A DNA stretch of 64,000 nt from Sorangium cellulosum So ce56 (GTDB taxonomy: Bacteria > Myxococcota_A > Polyangia > Polyangiales > Polyangiaceae), in contig NC_010162.1 in NCBI RefSeq assembly GCF_000067165.1, positions 12,326,501 to 12,390,500 of the forward strand. The letters run 5' to 3'. Positions within the stretch are counted from its first letter, which is position 1. Every line of letters begins with the position of its first letter. Shown here one piece after another: positions 1 through 9,654 of this stretch. Under the pieces are notes generated by a model. The model worked only from the letters and a program-made list of their open reading frames with translations. It was not told the DNA's origin and made no database searches. The position numbers and the translations under genes are program-made.

Positions 1-278
1 TCGTTCGTCCCTGAACCCTTTCGTTTCGTCTCGTCATCTGCCGATGAACGCTCGATGGCGGGGCTTCGTCTCGACGCGGCCCCGCACATGGCGTTCACGA
101 GCGCGGCTGAGCGCGCTTCGCAGGCCTGACTGTGAGCGGCGCCGGCCGCGGCGGAAAGGACATCGTCCCCTGCTTTCAGGACACGCGGGCGCAGGGCACC
201 GCGCGCCCCGTCGCGCGCGACCGCGCGCGAAGGATCCGGCGAGCGACGACGGCGTGCGGCCGGGCGCCCGGCGTCCGC
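1..278. other. Window edge, no supported gene
   Basis: This stretch lies downstream of the 3' end of the GlxA-like regulator. I see no reading frame with recognisable protein sequence, no tRNA-like cloverleaf and no clear terminator hairpin. It may hold the end of a gene lying outside the window. Confidence 0.4.
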
Positions 279-1367
279 TCACGCTCGACCGAAGCGCCTC
301 CGGTAGTCCTCCGGCGTGACCTGCAAGGTGCGCTGGAACGCGCGCCGCATCCGCTCGTCCGTGCCGAAGCCGCAGTCGCGCGCGAGCTGCTTCATCGAGG
401 CTCGGCCTCCCTCGAGGCAGGAGCGCGCCTGCTCCAGCCTGGCCGCCTCGACGAACTTCGCGGGGGTCATCCGCATGGCCCGGGTGAACGTCCGCGCGAA
501 GTTGCGCGGGCTCATCCCGGCCCTCTCCGCCAGCGCCTCGACGCGCAGGTCGGCGTCGAGGTGCCGGAGCACCCAGTCGATCACGCCCTGCAGCGGGCCG
601 GCGGCGACCGTCTGCGCGAGGAGCGGGCGGCTGAACTGGGACTGTCCACCCGGGCGCTTGAGGAACACCACGAGCCCCCGCGCCACCTGGAGCGCCATGT
701 CGTATCCGAGATCCTCCTCCACCATCGAGAGCGCGAGGTCGATTCCCGCTGTCATGCCCGCCGACGTGTAGATCTTCCCGGACCGCACGAAGATGGCGTC
801 GGGGTCGACCTCGACGCCGGGAAACTCGCGCGCGAGCGCCGCCGCGGAATGCCAGTGGGTGGCAGCGCGGCACCCCGCGAGCAGCCCCGCGGCGGCGAGG
901 AGGAAGGCGCCCGTGCAGACGGCGCCCATGCGCCGCACCTCGGGCGTCGTCGCGCGGAGCCAGGCGAGCAGCCGGGCGTCCCGCGTCGCTTCACGGGTCT
1001 CGCCCCCGGCGACGAGCACCGTATCGATGCCGGGCGCCAGATCCGCGAGCGCCTTGTGGGCGACGATCTGCACCCCCGACAGCGTCCGGATCACGCCGCC
1101 GTTCACGGCCGCGATCTCGACCGCATAGGCGGGGGGAGCGCCGGGCACCTTCGCGCTCGCGATGTCCGAGGCCAGGGCGAATACGTCGGTGGGCCCCACC
1201 ACGTCGATGGCGCTCGCGCCGTCATACGCCACGGCCACGACCCTGCGCGTCGGTCCATGGCGATGCGCGCGCGGCGCGGCAGAGGGAGCGGATTTCGATG
1301 CAGACAGCCGCTTCACGCGACGACGGTAGCTGGCTGGCCGGTGGCCGTGAAGATAAAGTACCTGCAT
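279..1367 (-). CDS. GlxA-family transcriptional regulator (DJ-1/PfpI domain plus AraC HTH)
   Basis: Cytoplasmic transcription factor of up to 362 residues. A DJ-1/PfpI class I amidotransferase-like domain starts near residue 42 (VVAVAYDGASAIDVVGP). It includes the segment GAVCTGAFLLAAAGLL with the nucleophile-elbow cysteine of this family, and the THWHSAAAL segment that follows it. A C-terminal AraC-type double helix-turn-helix follows, with MSPRNFARTF and the second helix near FGTDERMRRAFQ. Such regulators sense small metabolites through the DJ-1 fold, but the ligand is not predictable here. The first 40 residues are basic and low in complexity, so translation may start later, for example at a GTG at 1238, which gives 319 residues, the usual length. 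It is divergent from the ABC operon starting at 1388, so the two probably share a promoter region. Confidence 0.85.
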   Translation of the reverse strand: MQVLYLHGHRPASYRRRVKRLSASKSAPSAAPRAHRHGPTRRVVAVAYDGASAIDVVGPTDVFALASDIASAKVPGAPPAYAVEIAAVNGGVIRTLSGVQIVAHKALADLAPGIDTVLVAGGETREATRDARLLAWLRATTPEVRRMGAVCTGAFLLAAAGLLAGCRAATHWHSAAALAREFPGVEVDPDAIFVRSGKIYTSAGMTAGIDLALSMVEEDLGYDMALQVARGLVVFLKRPGGQSQFSRPLLAQTVAAGPLQGVIDWVLRHLDADLRVEALAERAGMSPRNFARTFTRAMRMTPAKFVEAARLEQARSCLEGGRASMKQLARDCGFGTDERMRRAFQRTLQVTPEDYRRRFGRA

Positions 1368-1387
1368 TTCCTGCCAAAGTGGCCGAC

Positions 1388-2103
<716 letters not shown>

Positions 2104-2107
<4 letters not shown>

Positions 2108-3363
2108 CGGCTGGCGACGCGCTCCGGATGGCCCTCAGGAGCCTCGGCCGGCAGCCCGGGCACACCGCCATCATGCTGCTGGCGTTCACGCTCGGCCTCG
2201 CGGCATGGACCGCCGCGCGCGCGGTCCTCCACGCGCGCGCGTCCGATCCGTTCGCGTCGGCGCGCGGGCTCTACTTCGTCTCCCTCCCGCGGGAGGGCGG
2301 CGCCGTCACCGATCCCAGGGCGATCGATCCCCCGAGCTACCGCGATCGCGTCCTCCTCGAGAGCCCCCACCCTTCGCGCGCGTCGGATCTCTTCGCCGCC
2401 GTGGCCGCCGGGAGCCCGGACGACGGCCCGCTCGTCCCTGTCCAGGTGATCTTTTGCACCAGCGATCTCTTCGGGATGGTGGGCGCAACGGTCCGGAGCG
2501 GCGCGATCTGGCCGGCGGCGGAGGGCGCCGGCCACGAGCGCCCTGTCGTGCTCTCCGACGCGGCGGAGCGCGCGCTGTTCTCCGGATCGAGCGGGATCGG
2601 GCGCGCGCTGCGGCTCTTCGGCGAGCCGTTCCGGGTGGTCGGCGTCGTCGCGCTCCCGGCCGTCCCGCGCACGCGCTCCCCGCGCACGGCCGTGGTCTTC
2701 GCGCCGAGCGCCGCCGGCCTCGCGCTCGGCGTCCGGCCGGCGCTGGTCCGTGAGGTCGAGGACCCAGGCGGCAGCTTCGACGCGCTCGCCGCCACCGACA
2801 ACGGCTGGCTGGATCTCGTGGTCGAGCTGCGGGACGAGCCCAGCCGGGCCGCGTTCCAGGCCGAGCTCGACGCCTACGTCCGCGGCGAGCGCGCGCGCGG
2901 CCGGCGCGTCCTCGGGGCCGAGCTCGTGCCGCGCGAGCGCCTGCACGCGCTCCGCGCGGACGACCCCGGCACGACCCTGTTCGTCCTTCTCGCCGACGTC
3001 CTCCTCGGCGCCTGCACGCTCAGCGTCGCGCGGCTGCTCGAGGGGAAGCTCCGGGCGAAGCGCGCCGAGATCGCCGTCTACCGCGCGTTCGGCGCGAGCG
3101 CCCGCGCCGTCTTCCTCGGGCTCCTGACCGAGGTGGCGCTCGTGGCCGCGAGCGCCGCCGCGCTCGCCATCGGCGTTGCCGCGGCGGCGCTCGAGATCGT
3201 CAACCGCGTCATCCACCTCCGGCCGGTCGACTACCACCTCGAGGCGCGCTCGGCCGGCGCGGCGCTCGTGGCCGCGATGGCCGCCGGCCTCCTCGCCGGC
3301 GCATACCCGGCCCTGCGCGCGGCGAGGATCCCTCCGGCCGAAGGGCTCCGGCGATCGTGCTAG
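2104..3363 (+). CDS. ABC transporter permease (FtsX/MacB-like), first of pair
   Basis: Membrane protein of 419 residues. There is one N-terminal membrane helix (about residues 20-42, TAIMLLAFTLGLAAW) followed by a large periplasmic MacB-type core domain. A C-terminal group of three hydrophobic segments begins near residue 295 and includes the FtsX-like stretch AEIAVYRAFGASARAVF and the last-helix motif ayPALRAARIPPAEGLR. This is the MacB/LolCE half-transporter topology. It starts at GTG 2104, overlapping the ATPase stop by 4 bp, and its end overlaps the next gene by 7 bp. That spacing implies translational coupling and a complex of two ATPases with two non-identical permeases. Confidence 0.88.
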
Positions 3364-4556
3364 GCCCCCTCGTCAGGGCGCTCTCGCGCCGGAAGACGCC
3401 CGCGCTCCTCATGGTGCTCGAGACCGCCTTCGGCTTCGCCGTGGCCGTGCACGCCTCGGGGCTCGCCGTCCACTATGCCCGCGGCGCGTCCGCGCCGCGC
3501 GGCATCGAGACGCGGTCGCTGCTCCTCGCCGCGACCGAGCGCGACGGCCCGAGCTTCGCGTCCCTCGACGAGCGCGCGGCCGCGGTCCGCCGCGACGCCG
3601 CGGCCCTCGCGCGCGTCGCCGGCGTCCTCGCCGCCGCCGAGGCGGCCGCGGCGCCGTTCAACCTCACGCACAGGGAGGTCGTCGAGACGACCCTCCCGGG
3701 CGGCCCGCGCGCGGTCGCCTGGATGCTCGACGATCGCGGCGGCGTCGCCGAGGTCCTCGGCCTCGCTCCCCTCGCGGGGCGCCTGCTCACCGCGGGGGAC
3801 GCCGCGGGCGCGGAGGCGACGCCCGCCGTCGTCACACAGGCGCTCGCGGCGCGCCTCTTCCCGGACGGCCGCGCGGTCGGGCAGATCGTGCGCCGGAGCG
3901 CCCGGCAGAGGCCCCTCGTCGTCGTCGGCGTCGTCCCGTCGTTCCGCGTCTCCATGGGCCGCGAGCCCGACGACGCCCAGCGCGCCCTCTTCGCGGCCGA
4001 GGGGCCCGCCCTCGGCCGCTCGCTGACGTACCTCGTCCGCGTCGGTCCGGGCGCTGACGACCGCGCCGGCGCGCGCGTGCGCGAGGCCCTCGAGCGCGCC
4101 GATCCGCGCCGCGCCGTGCTCGTGCGCCGGCTCGACGAGGGCGTCGACCTCGACGCCGGCACGAGCCGCGGCGCGGGCGGCCTGGCCCTCGCGCTCCTCG
4201 GGGCGATCTTCGTCGTCGTGTTCCTGGGGCGCATCGGGATGGCCTCGCTGCTCGTGGCCGAGCGCCGCCAGGCCCTCGGCATCCGCCGCGCCCTGGGCGC
4301 GACCCGCGCCGACGTCGCGCGCCTCGTGCTCGCGGAGAACGCGCTGCTCACGACGGCCGGCCTCGCCGCCGGCGCCGTCGCCCTCGCCGGGCTCCGGGCC
4401 GCGGCGCGCGCCGCCGCCCCCGAGCTCGACGTGCCCCTCGAGCCGCCGACGGCCCTCCTGGTCGCCGTGGCCTTCTGGCTCGCGGGCATGGCCGCGGCGG
4501 TCGTGCCCGCGCTCCGAGCGAGCGCCGTCTCCCCCGCGGAGGCGTCGCGATCATGA
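3357..4556 (+). CDS. ABC transporter permease (FtsX/MacB-like), second of pair
   Basis: Second permease of 399 residues. The N-terminal membrane helix (LLMVLETAFGFAVAVHASG) is followed by a MacB periplasmic core, with segments such as LGLAPLAGRLLTAGD, VTQALAARLFPDGRAVG and VVVGVVPSFR that are typical of this domain. Three C-terminal membrane helices follow, with RRQALGIRRALGATRADVARLVL between the first two and VPALRASAVSPAEA at the end. It starts at GTG 3357 inside the end of the previous gene, and its stop overlaps the histidine kinase start by 4 bp (ATGA). The heterodimeric permease arrangement differs from canonical MacB, where one polypeptide carries both ATPase and permease. Confidence 0.88.
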   Translation: MLGPLVRALSRRKTPALLMVLETAFGFAVAVHASGLAVHYARGASAPRGIETRSLLLAATERDGPSFASLDERAAAVRRDAAALARVAGVLAAAEAAAAPFNLTHREVVETTLPGGPRAVAWMLDDRGGVAEVLGLAPLAGRLLTAGDAAGAEATPAVVTQALAARLFPDGRAVGQIVRRSARQRPLVVVGVVPSFRVSMGREPDDAQRALFAAEGPALGRSLTYLVRVGPGADDRAGARVREALERADPRRAVLVRRLDEGVDLDAGTSRGAGGLALALLGAIFVVVFLGRIGMASLLVAERRQALGIRRALGATRADVARLVLAENALLTTAGLAAGAVALAGLRAAARAAAPELDVPLEPPTALLVAVAFWLAGMAAAVVPALRASAVSPAEASRS

Positions 4557-5911
4557 CCTCGTTCCACGCGTGGCCCCGCGCGCCTCTCCGCGTGCCCCTC
4601 CGGGTCCGCCTCGCCGCCGTGGTCGCCCTGACCGCCGCCGCCGCTTGCGCCGGGAGCCTCGCCGCCGCGCGATCGCAGGCGTCCCTGCCCGTGTCCGTCC
4701 TTGCGGGGCTCGGGCTCGCCCTGGCCGCCGGCGCGCTCGCCTCCCGCGCGCTGCTCGGGCGCGCGGTCGGCCTGCTCCGCGCGGTGACCGATGGCCTCTC
4801 GAGCTTCGCCGAGTCCGACTACACGCAGCGCGTCCGGCACGACCGCCGCGACGAGCTCGGGGATCTCGTCGAGCGCCACAACCGCCTCGGCGACGCCCTG
4901 CGGGCGCAGCGCGACGACCTCTACCAGAAGGAGCTCCTGCTCGAGACGGCGCTCGACGCCACGCCCGTCGCGATGCTGCTCCACGACGAGGCGGGCCGGA
5001 TCGTGTATGGCAACGGCGCCGCGCGCGCCCTCTTCGCCGCGGGCGAGCGCGTCGGCCAGAGGACGCTCTCCGCGCTGCTCGCGGGGGAGCCCGAGGAGCT
5101 CCGCGCCGCGATGGTCGCCGGGCGGGACGCCCTCGTGTCCGTCGAGCGCCGGGGCGAGCTCGAGACGCTGTACGTCGCCCGCCGCGCCTTCCGCCTGAAC
5201 ACCCAGGCGCACGTCCTCGTCTCGGTCCGGTCGCTCACGCGCGAGATCTCGCGCCGGGAGGCGGAGCTCCACAGGAACGCGATCCGGTTGATCAGCCACG
5301 AGCTCAACAACTCCCTCGCGCCGATCTCCTCGCTCCTCCACTCGGGCCGCCTCCTGCTCGATCGCCCGGAGCAGCGGGAGCGCCTCGGCGTTGTCTTCGA
5401 CACCATCGAGGAGCGGAGCGCGCACCTCGCCCGCTTCCTCGCCGCGTACGCCGAGCTCGCGCGCCTCCCGCCGCCCGCCCCCGAGCGGGTCCCGTGGCGC
5501 CCCTTCCTCGAGCGGCTGCGCGGGCTCGCGCCCTTCACGCTGGGCGGCGCGCCGGACGAGCCAGGGTTCTTCGATCCAGCGCAGATCCAGCAGCTCCTCC
5601 TGAACCTGCTCAAGAACGCCGTGGAGGCCGGGAGCCCGCCCGACCGGATCGAGGTCTCGGTGCGGCGCCTCTCGACCGGCGAGCTCGCGCTCACGGTGGC
5701 CGACCGCGGCCACGGGCTGCCGGACGACGCCCTGGGCAAGGCGCTCCTGCCCTTCTACTCGACGAAGCAGCAGGGCCGCGGGCTCGGCCTCGCGCTCTGC
5801 CGCGAGATCGCGACCGCGCACGGCGGCGCGCTCGCGCTGCGGCGCCGCGAGGGGGGCGGGGCCGAGGCGGAGTGCCGCCTGCCGCCGCCGCCGGACGAGC
5901 GCGCTACTTGA
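4553..5911 (+). CDS. Sensor histidine kinase (HAMP, PAS, HATPase)
   Basis: Membrane sensor kinase of 452 residues. Two N-terminal hydrophobic segments (about 18-40 and 46-68) have almost no periplasmic loop between them, so sensing is probably within the membrane or through partners. HAMP-like sequence lies at about 70-125, a PAS-like domain at about 130-230, and the phospho-acceptor H249 in LISHELNNSLAPI. The ATPase domain has an N-box (LLNLLKNAVEAG), a G-box (DRGHGLPDD) and a second glycine motif (GRGLGLALCREI). The SHELNNSLAPI type H-box is that of NtrB-like kinases paired with sigma-54 regulators. It is coupled by ATGA to the permease and converges with an 8 bp overlap on the NtrC-like regulator, its likely partner. 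Confidence 0.92.
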   Translation: MTSFHAWPRAPLRVPLRVRLAAVVALTAAAACAGSLAAARSQASLPVSVLAGLGLALAAGALASRALLGRAVGLLRAVTDGLSSFAESDYTQRVRHDRRDELGDLVERHNRLGDALRAQRDDLYQKELLLETALDATPVAMLLHDEAGRIVYGNGAARALFAAGERVGQRTLSALLAGEPEELRAAMVAGRDALVSVERRGELETLYVARRAFRLNTQAHVLVSVRSLTREISRREAELHRNAIRLISHELNNSLAPISSLLHSGRLLLDRPEQRERLGVVFDTIEERSAHLARFLAAYAELARLPPPAPERVPWRPFLERLRGLAPFTLGGAPDEPGFFDPAQIQQLLLNLLKNAVEAGSPPDRIEVSVRRLSTGELALTVADRGHGLPDDALGKALLPFYSTKQQGRGLGLALCREIATAHGGALALRRREGGGAEAECRLPPPPDERAT

Positions 5912-7313
5912 GCTTCCGCTCGATCTGGATCCCGAGCCGGTCCATGCGCCGGTAGAGCCCCTGCCGGCTCAGGCCGAGCGACGCCGCGGCCTTGGCGACG
6001 ACGCCCCGCGCCTCGACGAGCGCGCGCTCGATCTCGAGGCGCTCGGCGGAGGGCGCGGAGGACGCGGCGTGCGCGGCGCCGGTCGCGATGGGCGCCGGCG
6101 GCGCGCGCGCGGCCGCGTCGAGCCCCAGGTCGTGCGGCTCGATCGTCTCGCCCTTGCGCACCAGCGCCGCGCGGGTGAGCCGGTTCTCCAGCTCGCGGAC
6201 GTTGCCCGGCCAGTCGTGCTCGGCGAGCGCGTGGCGCGCGCGCGGGCCGAGCGTCACCCGCTCGCCGCCCGCCGCGCGCGCGGCCAGGCGATCGAGCAGG
6301 TGGCTCGCGATCGGCGCGATGTCCTCGGGGCGATCGCGCAGCGCGGGGATCGTCAACTCGATGACGTTGAGCCTGAAGTACAGGTCTTCGCGGAAGGATC
6401 CCTCGGCGATCGCCCGCGGGAGATCGCGGTTGGTCGCGCTCAGCACGCGCACGTCGGCCTTGCGGGTGACGCTGCTCCCGAGCCGCTGGTACTCGCCGGT
6501 CTGGAGGACGCGCAGCAGCTTCTTCTGGCCGTTCAGCGACAGCGTGCCGATCTCGTCGAGGAAGAGGGTGCCGCCGTCGGCCTCCTCGAAGCGGCCGGCG
6601 CGGAGGCGGGTCGCGCCGGTGAACGCGCCTGGCTCGGCGCCGAACAGCTCCGCCTCGACGAGCTCGTCGGGCAGGGCCCCGGCGTTCACCTTGACGAACG
6701 GCCCGTCCCGCCGCCGCGAGTTGGCCTGGACGATGGTGGCGAGGAGCTCCTTCCCGGTCCCGTTCGGCCCGGTGATGAGGACGGGCACGTCGGCGGGCGC
6801 GACCTTGACGGCGAGGCTCACGACCTCGTGCATCGCGTCGCTCGCGTACACGAGCCCGGCCAGGTCGTGGCGCTCGGCGAGCCTGTGCCGCGCGCGCCCG
6901 CGCTGGGCCAGGAGGCGCGCGTTCTCCTGCTCGAGCGCCCGCAGCCGCGCCAGGTTGCCCACGGTGGCGACGAGCTTCTGGTCGTCCCACGGCTTGGGCA
7001 CGTAGTCGCTCGCCCCGGCCTTGATCAGCTCGACCGCGCCCGCGATCGACGTGAACGCGGTCATGGCCACGACGGGCAGCTCGGGGTCGACGGCCTTGAT
7101 CCGGCGGAGCAGCTCCATCCCCTCTTCGCCCGAGGTGGCGCTCTGCCGGAAGTTCATGTCCTGGACCACGGCGCCGAGCTCGTCGCCGAGCACCGCCGCC
7201 ATCGCCTCGTCGGGCGTGGCGGCGACGCGGACCTCGTGCCCGTGCAGCTCGAACAGCGTCGTCAGCGCGACGCAGACGGCGGGCTGATCGTCGATGACGA
7301 GGATCTTCGGCAC
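5904..7313 (-). CDS. Sigma-54-dependent response regulator (NtrC family)
   Basis: DNA-binding activator of 469 residues. The receiver domain spans residues 1-120 with acidic residues D8/D9, phospho-acceptor D52 (VVQDMNF) and conserved K107 (YVPKPWDD). The AAA+ sigma-54 interaction domain spans about 155-385, with Walker A GPNGTGKE at 182-189 (usually GESGTGKE), the GAFTGA loop at 229-234 that contacts sigma-54, and Walker B TLFLDEIG at 249-256. A Fis-type HTH ends the protein (VVAKAAASLGLSRQGLYRRM). It converges on the kinase gene 5904-5911, so kinase, transporter and regulator form one functional unit, most likely an envelope-stress or peptide-export response. I found no convincing -24/-12 sigma-54 promoter before the ABC operon. 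Confidence 0.93.
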   Translation of the reverse strand: MPKILVIDDQPAVCVALTTLFELHGHEVRVAATPDEAMAAVLGDELGAVVQDMNFRQSATSGEEGMELLRRIKAVDPELPVVAMTAFTSIAGAVELIKAGASDYVPKPWDDQKLVATVGNLARLRALEQENARLLAQRGRARHRLAERHDLAGLVYASDAMHEVVSLAVKVAPADVPVLITGPNGTGKELLATIVQANSRRRDGPFVKVNAGALPDELVEAELFGAEPGAFTGATRLRAGRFEEADGGTLFLDEIGTLSLNGQKKLLRVLQTGEYQRLGSSVTRKADVRVLSATNRDLPRAIAEGSFREDLYFRLNVIELTIPALRDRPEDIAPIASHLLDRLAARAAGGERVTLGPRARHALAEHDWPGNVRELENRLTRAALVRKGETIEPHDLGLDAAARAPPAPIATGAAHAASSAPSAERLEIERALVEARGVVAKAAASLGLSRQGLYRRMDRLGIQIERKLK

Positions 7314-7347
7314 CCGGCGAGACTAGCGTGTCCGCCGCCGGCGCTCG

Positions 7348-7959
7348 TCACATCCCGTAAGGGTACTTGGCCAGGTCGATCACGCCGCTCGCGCGGACCT
7401 GCTGCAGGGCCTTCCCGTACTGGAGGAGCATGCCCAGCGCGTAGCGGAGCCGCTCGCGGATGCGCTCGTCGTCGGGGGACTGCGGCGCCTCCGGGTCGTT
7501 GAGGAGGCTGCGGACGTTGCGCACGATCACGTGGTCCGGGATGTAGCAGAGGTACGTGTTCTTGTAGCTGCTCATGCGCAGCTCCGCGATCGGGTAGGCG
7601 CCGCCCGCGCTCGCGGAGACCCCGACGATGAGCGCGGGCTTGTGCGCGAGCTCGCCCCGGGAGCACAGGAGGAAGAAGTTCTTGAGTCCCGCGGGGACCA
7701 TGCCGCCCCACTCCGGCGCGATGATCACGAAGGCGTCGGACGTCTTGAGCTCGGCGGAGATGGGGCCCCAGACGCGCTCCCATTTCTCGGACGGCTGCCA
7801 GACCTCCGGATCCCAGAGCGGAAGCGGGTTGTCGGCGAGATCGAGCGTGTACGTGGAGGAGACGTCCGCCGACGACGACAGCTGTTGCTGCACGTGGCGG
7901 GCGATCTTCCCCGATTCGGAGCCGTTGCGGTGACTGCCTGAGATGACAGCGAGCTTCAT
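7348..7959 (-). CDS. NAD(P)H-dependent FMN reductase (flavodoxin-like fold)
   Basis: Cytoplasmic flavoprotein of 203 residues. The N-terminal MKLAVISGSHRNGSESGKIA forms the phosphate-binding loop of the NADPH-dependent FMN reductase family. The middle contains the LPLWDPEVW and FVIIAPEWGGMVPAGLKNFF segments, corresponding to the family motif P.Y.gs.pg.LKN, where residues contact the isoalloxazine ring. It probably reduces flavins or quinones with NAD(P)H. It lies 34 bp upstream of the sigma-54 regulator on the same strand and could be transcribed with it, although no functional link is obvious. The start ATG at 7959 is natural because it begins the first beta strand of the fold. Confidence 0.88.
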   Translation of the reverse strand: MKLAVISGSHRNGSESGKIARHVQQQLSSSADVSSTYTLDLADNPLPLWDPEVWQPSEKWERVWGPISAELKTSDAFVIIAPEWGGMVPAGLKNFFLLCSRGELAHKPALIVGVSASAGGAYPIAELRMSSYKNTYLCYIPDHVIVRNVRSLLNDPEAPQSPDDERIRERLRYALGMLLQYGKALQQVRASGVIDLAKYPYGM

Positions 7960-8267
7960 AGGGTCTTGCGTGCGGCCGGCGACGGATCGCGCGGCGCTCC
8001 TCGGTGATCGGTGGATTGCGGCGCGATGCTACCCCGCGCTCGCGCGGCGGGTCGAGGAATCGGAGATCTCCGGAGCATCCACCGGCGCGAGGGTGCCGCT
8101 CCCGTGCGGGGATGTCCAGCGCGACGCTCGGCGGCTCCGGCGCTGTCGCCGCGGGGGTTGTCCTCGGTTTCTGCGTCGACAGGCGCGCCCGGATCTGCTG
8201 GAAGTAGGGAAAGGAAACGGCGGCGGGTCGGCTCACGCTCTGCCGCGCTGGATCGATGGAGGGCGCG
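7960..8267. other. Divergent intergenic region
   Basis: Promoter region shared by the FMN reductase (minus strand) and the methyltransferase (plus strand). I see no extra gene, no strong palindrome and no clear promoter boxes. A purine-rich stretch (ggaaaggaaa near 8208) is the only compositional oddity. Confidence 0.4.
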
Positions 8268-9038
8268 ATGGCGGACTGGGATCCTGCGCAGTACCTGAAG
8301 TTCGAGGACCAGAGGGCGCGTCCCGCGATTGACCTGCTCGGCCGGGTCGACCTCACCGCGCCGGGCGACATCGTCGATCTCGGGTGCGGGGCCGGCAACA
8401 TCACCCGCCTCGTGGCGCAGCGCTTCCCGGGCCGGGGGATCGTCGGGGTCGACAGCTCGCCGGAGATGCTGGCGCAGGCGCGCGCCGCGCTGCCCGGGGC
8501 GCGGTTCGTCGAGGGGGACATCGCGCGCGTCGCGCCGTCCGCGCCGCCCGCGCTGATCTTCAGCAACGCCGCGCTGCACTGGCTCGACGACCACCAGGCG
8601 CTGTTCCCCGCGCTGCTCGGGCGGCTCGCGGCCGGCGGCGTGCTGGCGGTGCAGATGCCGAGGAACCACGGCGCGCCGTCGCACGCGGCGATGGTGGAGG
8701 CGAGCCGGTTGCCTCGCTTCCGCGACAAGCTGGCGGCGGTGGTGAGGGAGAGCCCGGTCGCGGCGCCGGCGGCGTATTACGAGATGCTGGCGCCGCACGC
8801 GGCGCGGCTCGACATCTGGGAGACCGAGTATCTGCACGTCCTCGAGGGCGCGAATCCGGTGGTCGAGTGGACCAAGGGGACCGCGCTGCGACCGCTGCTC
8901 GCGGCGCTCGATGAGCACGAGCGGGCCGAGTTCCTGGAGGAGTACGGCGGGCGGGTGGCGGCGGCGTATCCGAAGGCGGCGGACGGGAAGACGCCGTTTC
9001 CGTTCCGGCGGTCGTTCCTCGTCGCCACGGCGCGGTGA
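8268..9038 (+). CDS. tam: Trans-aconitate 2-methyltransferase
   Basis: SAM-dependent methyltransferase of 256 residues, predicted to methylate trans-aconitate, a spontaneous by-product of the TCA cycle that inhibits aconitase. The N-terminus MADWDPAQYLKFEDQRARPA matches the family hallmark (W.p..Y..F...R.RPa..Ll). SAM-binding motif I is VDLGCGAGNITRLVA and the post-I acidic residue is in GVDSSPEML. The later FSNAALHWLDDH segment corresponds to family motif IV. I chose the ATG at 8268 over an in-frame ATG at 8256 because it aligns with the usual family start. It stands alone, divergent from the FMN reductase. Confidence 0.9.
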   Translation: MADWDPAQYLKFEDQRARPAIDLLGRVDLTAPGDIVDLGCGAGNITRLVAQRFPGRGIVGVDSSPEMLAQARAALPGARFVEGDIARVAPSAPPALIFSNAALHWLDDHQALFPALLGRLAAGGVLAVQMPRNHGAPSHAAMVEASRLPRFRDKLAAVVRESPVAAPAAYYEMLAPHAARLDIWETEYLHVLEGANPVVEWTKGTALRPLLAALDEHERAEFLEEYGGRVAAAYPKAADGKTPFPFRRSFLVATAR

Positions 9039-9056
9039 GCGCGGCCGCCGCGCGGA

Positions 9057-9437
9057 TCAGCGCGTGTACTCGATGGCGCCGACGCCTTCGGCCTCGGGGA
9101 GCACGGTCACGAGCGCCTGCGCTCCGACGGAGGCGGACGAGAGCGAGGAGCGGACGGCGACGAGCCATGTCCGGTCGCTCCTGCGCGCGACGAGGATGGC
9201 GCAGCGCTCGCCCTGGGGCGTGCCCGCGCGCGCCTCGGCCTCCTGGACCACGCGCGCCTCGGAGGCGTCGCAGCCCTGGACGTCGAACTTGCGGTTCAAC
9301 AGCGCGGTGAGCGCCATGCTGGCGGCCTTCTTCGCGGTGACCTCTTCGGCCGTCGGGGCCGCGGGGGGCGGCGCCGGGGCGCACCCGGCGGAGAGCGCTG
9401 CGAGGAGGGGGATCCACCGTGCAATGGGGCGTGTCAC
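9057..9437 (-). CDS. Small putative lipoprotein
   Basis: A 126-residue protein with a basic N-terminus, a short hydrophobic stretch and a lipobox LSAGC (C19), followed by a Pro/Ala-rich linker (APAPPPAAPTAEE). It should therefore be a lipidated periplasmic or outer-membrane protein. The rest has no family I recognise. It contains only two further cysteines (in VQGCDAS and GERCAIL), which could form a disulphide in the periplasm. Its end is 18 bp from the convergent methyltransferase gene. Confidence 0.7.
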   Translation of the reverse strand: MTRPIARWIPLLAALSAGCAPAPPPAAPTAEEVTAKKAASMALTALLNRKFDVQGCDASEARVVQEAEARAGTPQGERCAILVARRSDRTWLVAVRSSLSSASVGAQALVTVLPEAEGVGAIEYTR

Positions 9438-9654
9438 GGCGCTGTCTTATCGCGGCGGCGCGGCCACGGGAAGCCCTCGTCGCGCGGGGCTGTTTGACGC
9501 CGGCCTGCACGGTTGAGCCGCCGCGCGTGGAGCGACACGGCGACTTACGTGGTTAAACAATGGTTCATTTCGCTCATTTACGCTCATGGGAGACATGGCT
9601 GGAGGCGTGCGCGCAGCTTGCCCACCTCATGTAGGTGGCAGTAGCGTGCTGCCA

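Noticed and set aside
3473..5821. Long open frame on the minus strand opposite the permease and kinase genes
   Set aside because: It runs antisense through genes with clear ABC permease and histidine kinase domains and is Arg/Glu-rich shadow sequence without domains.
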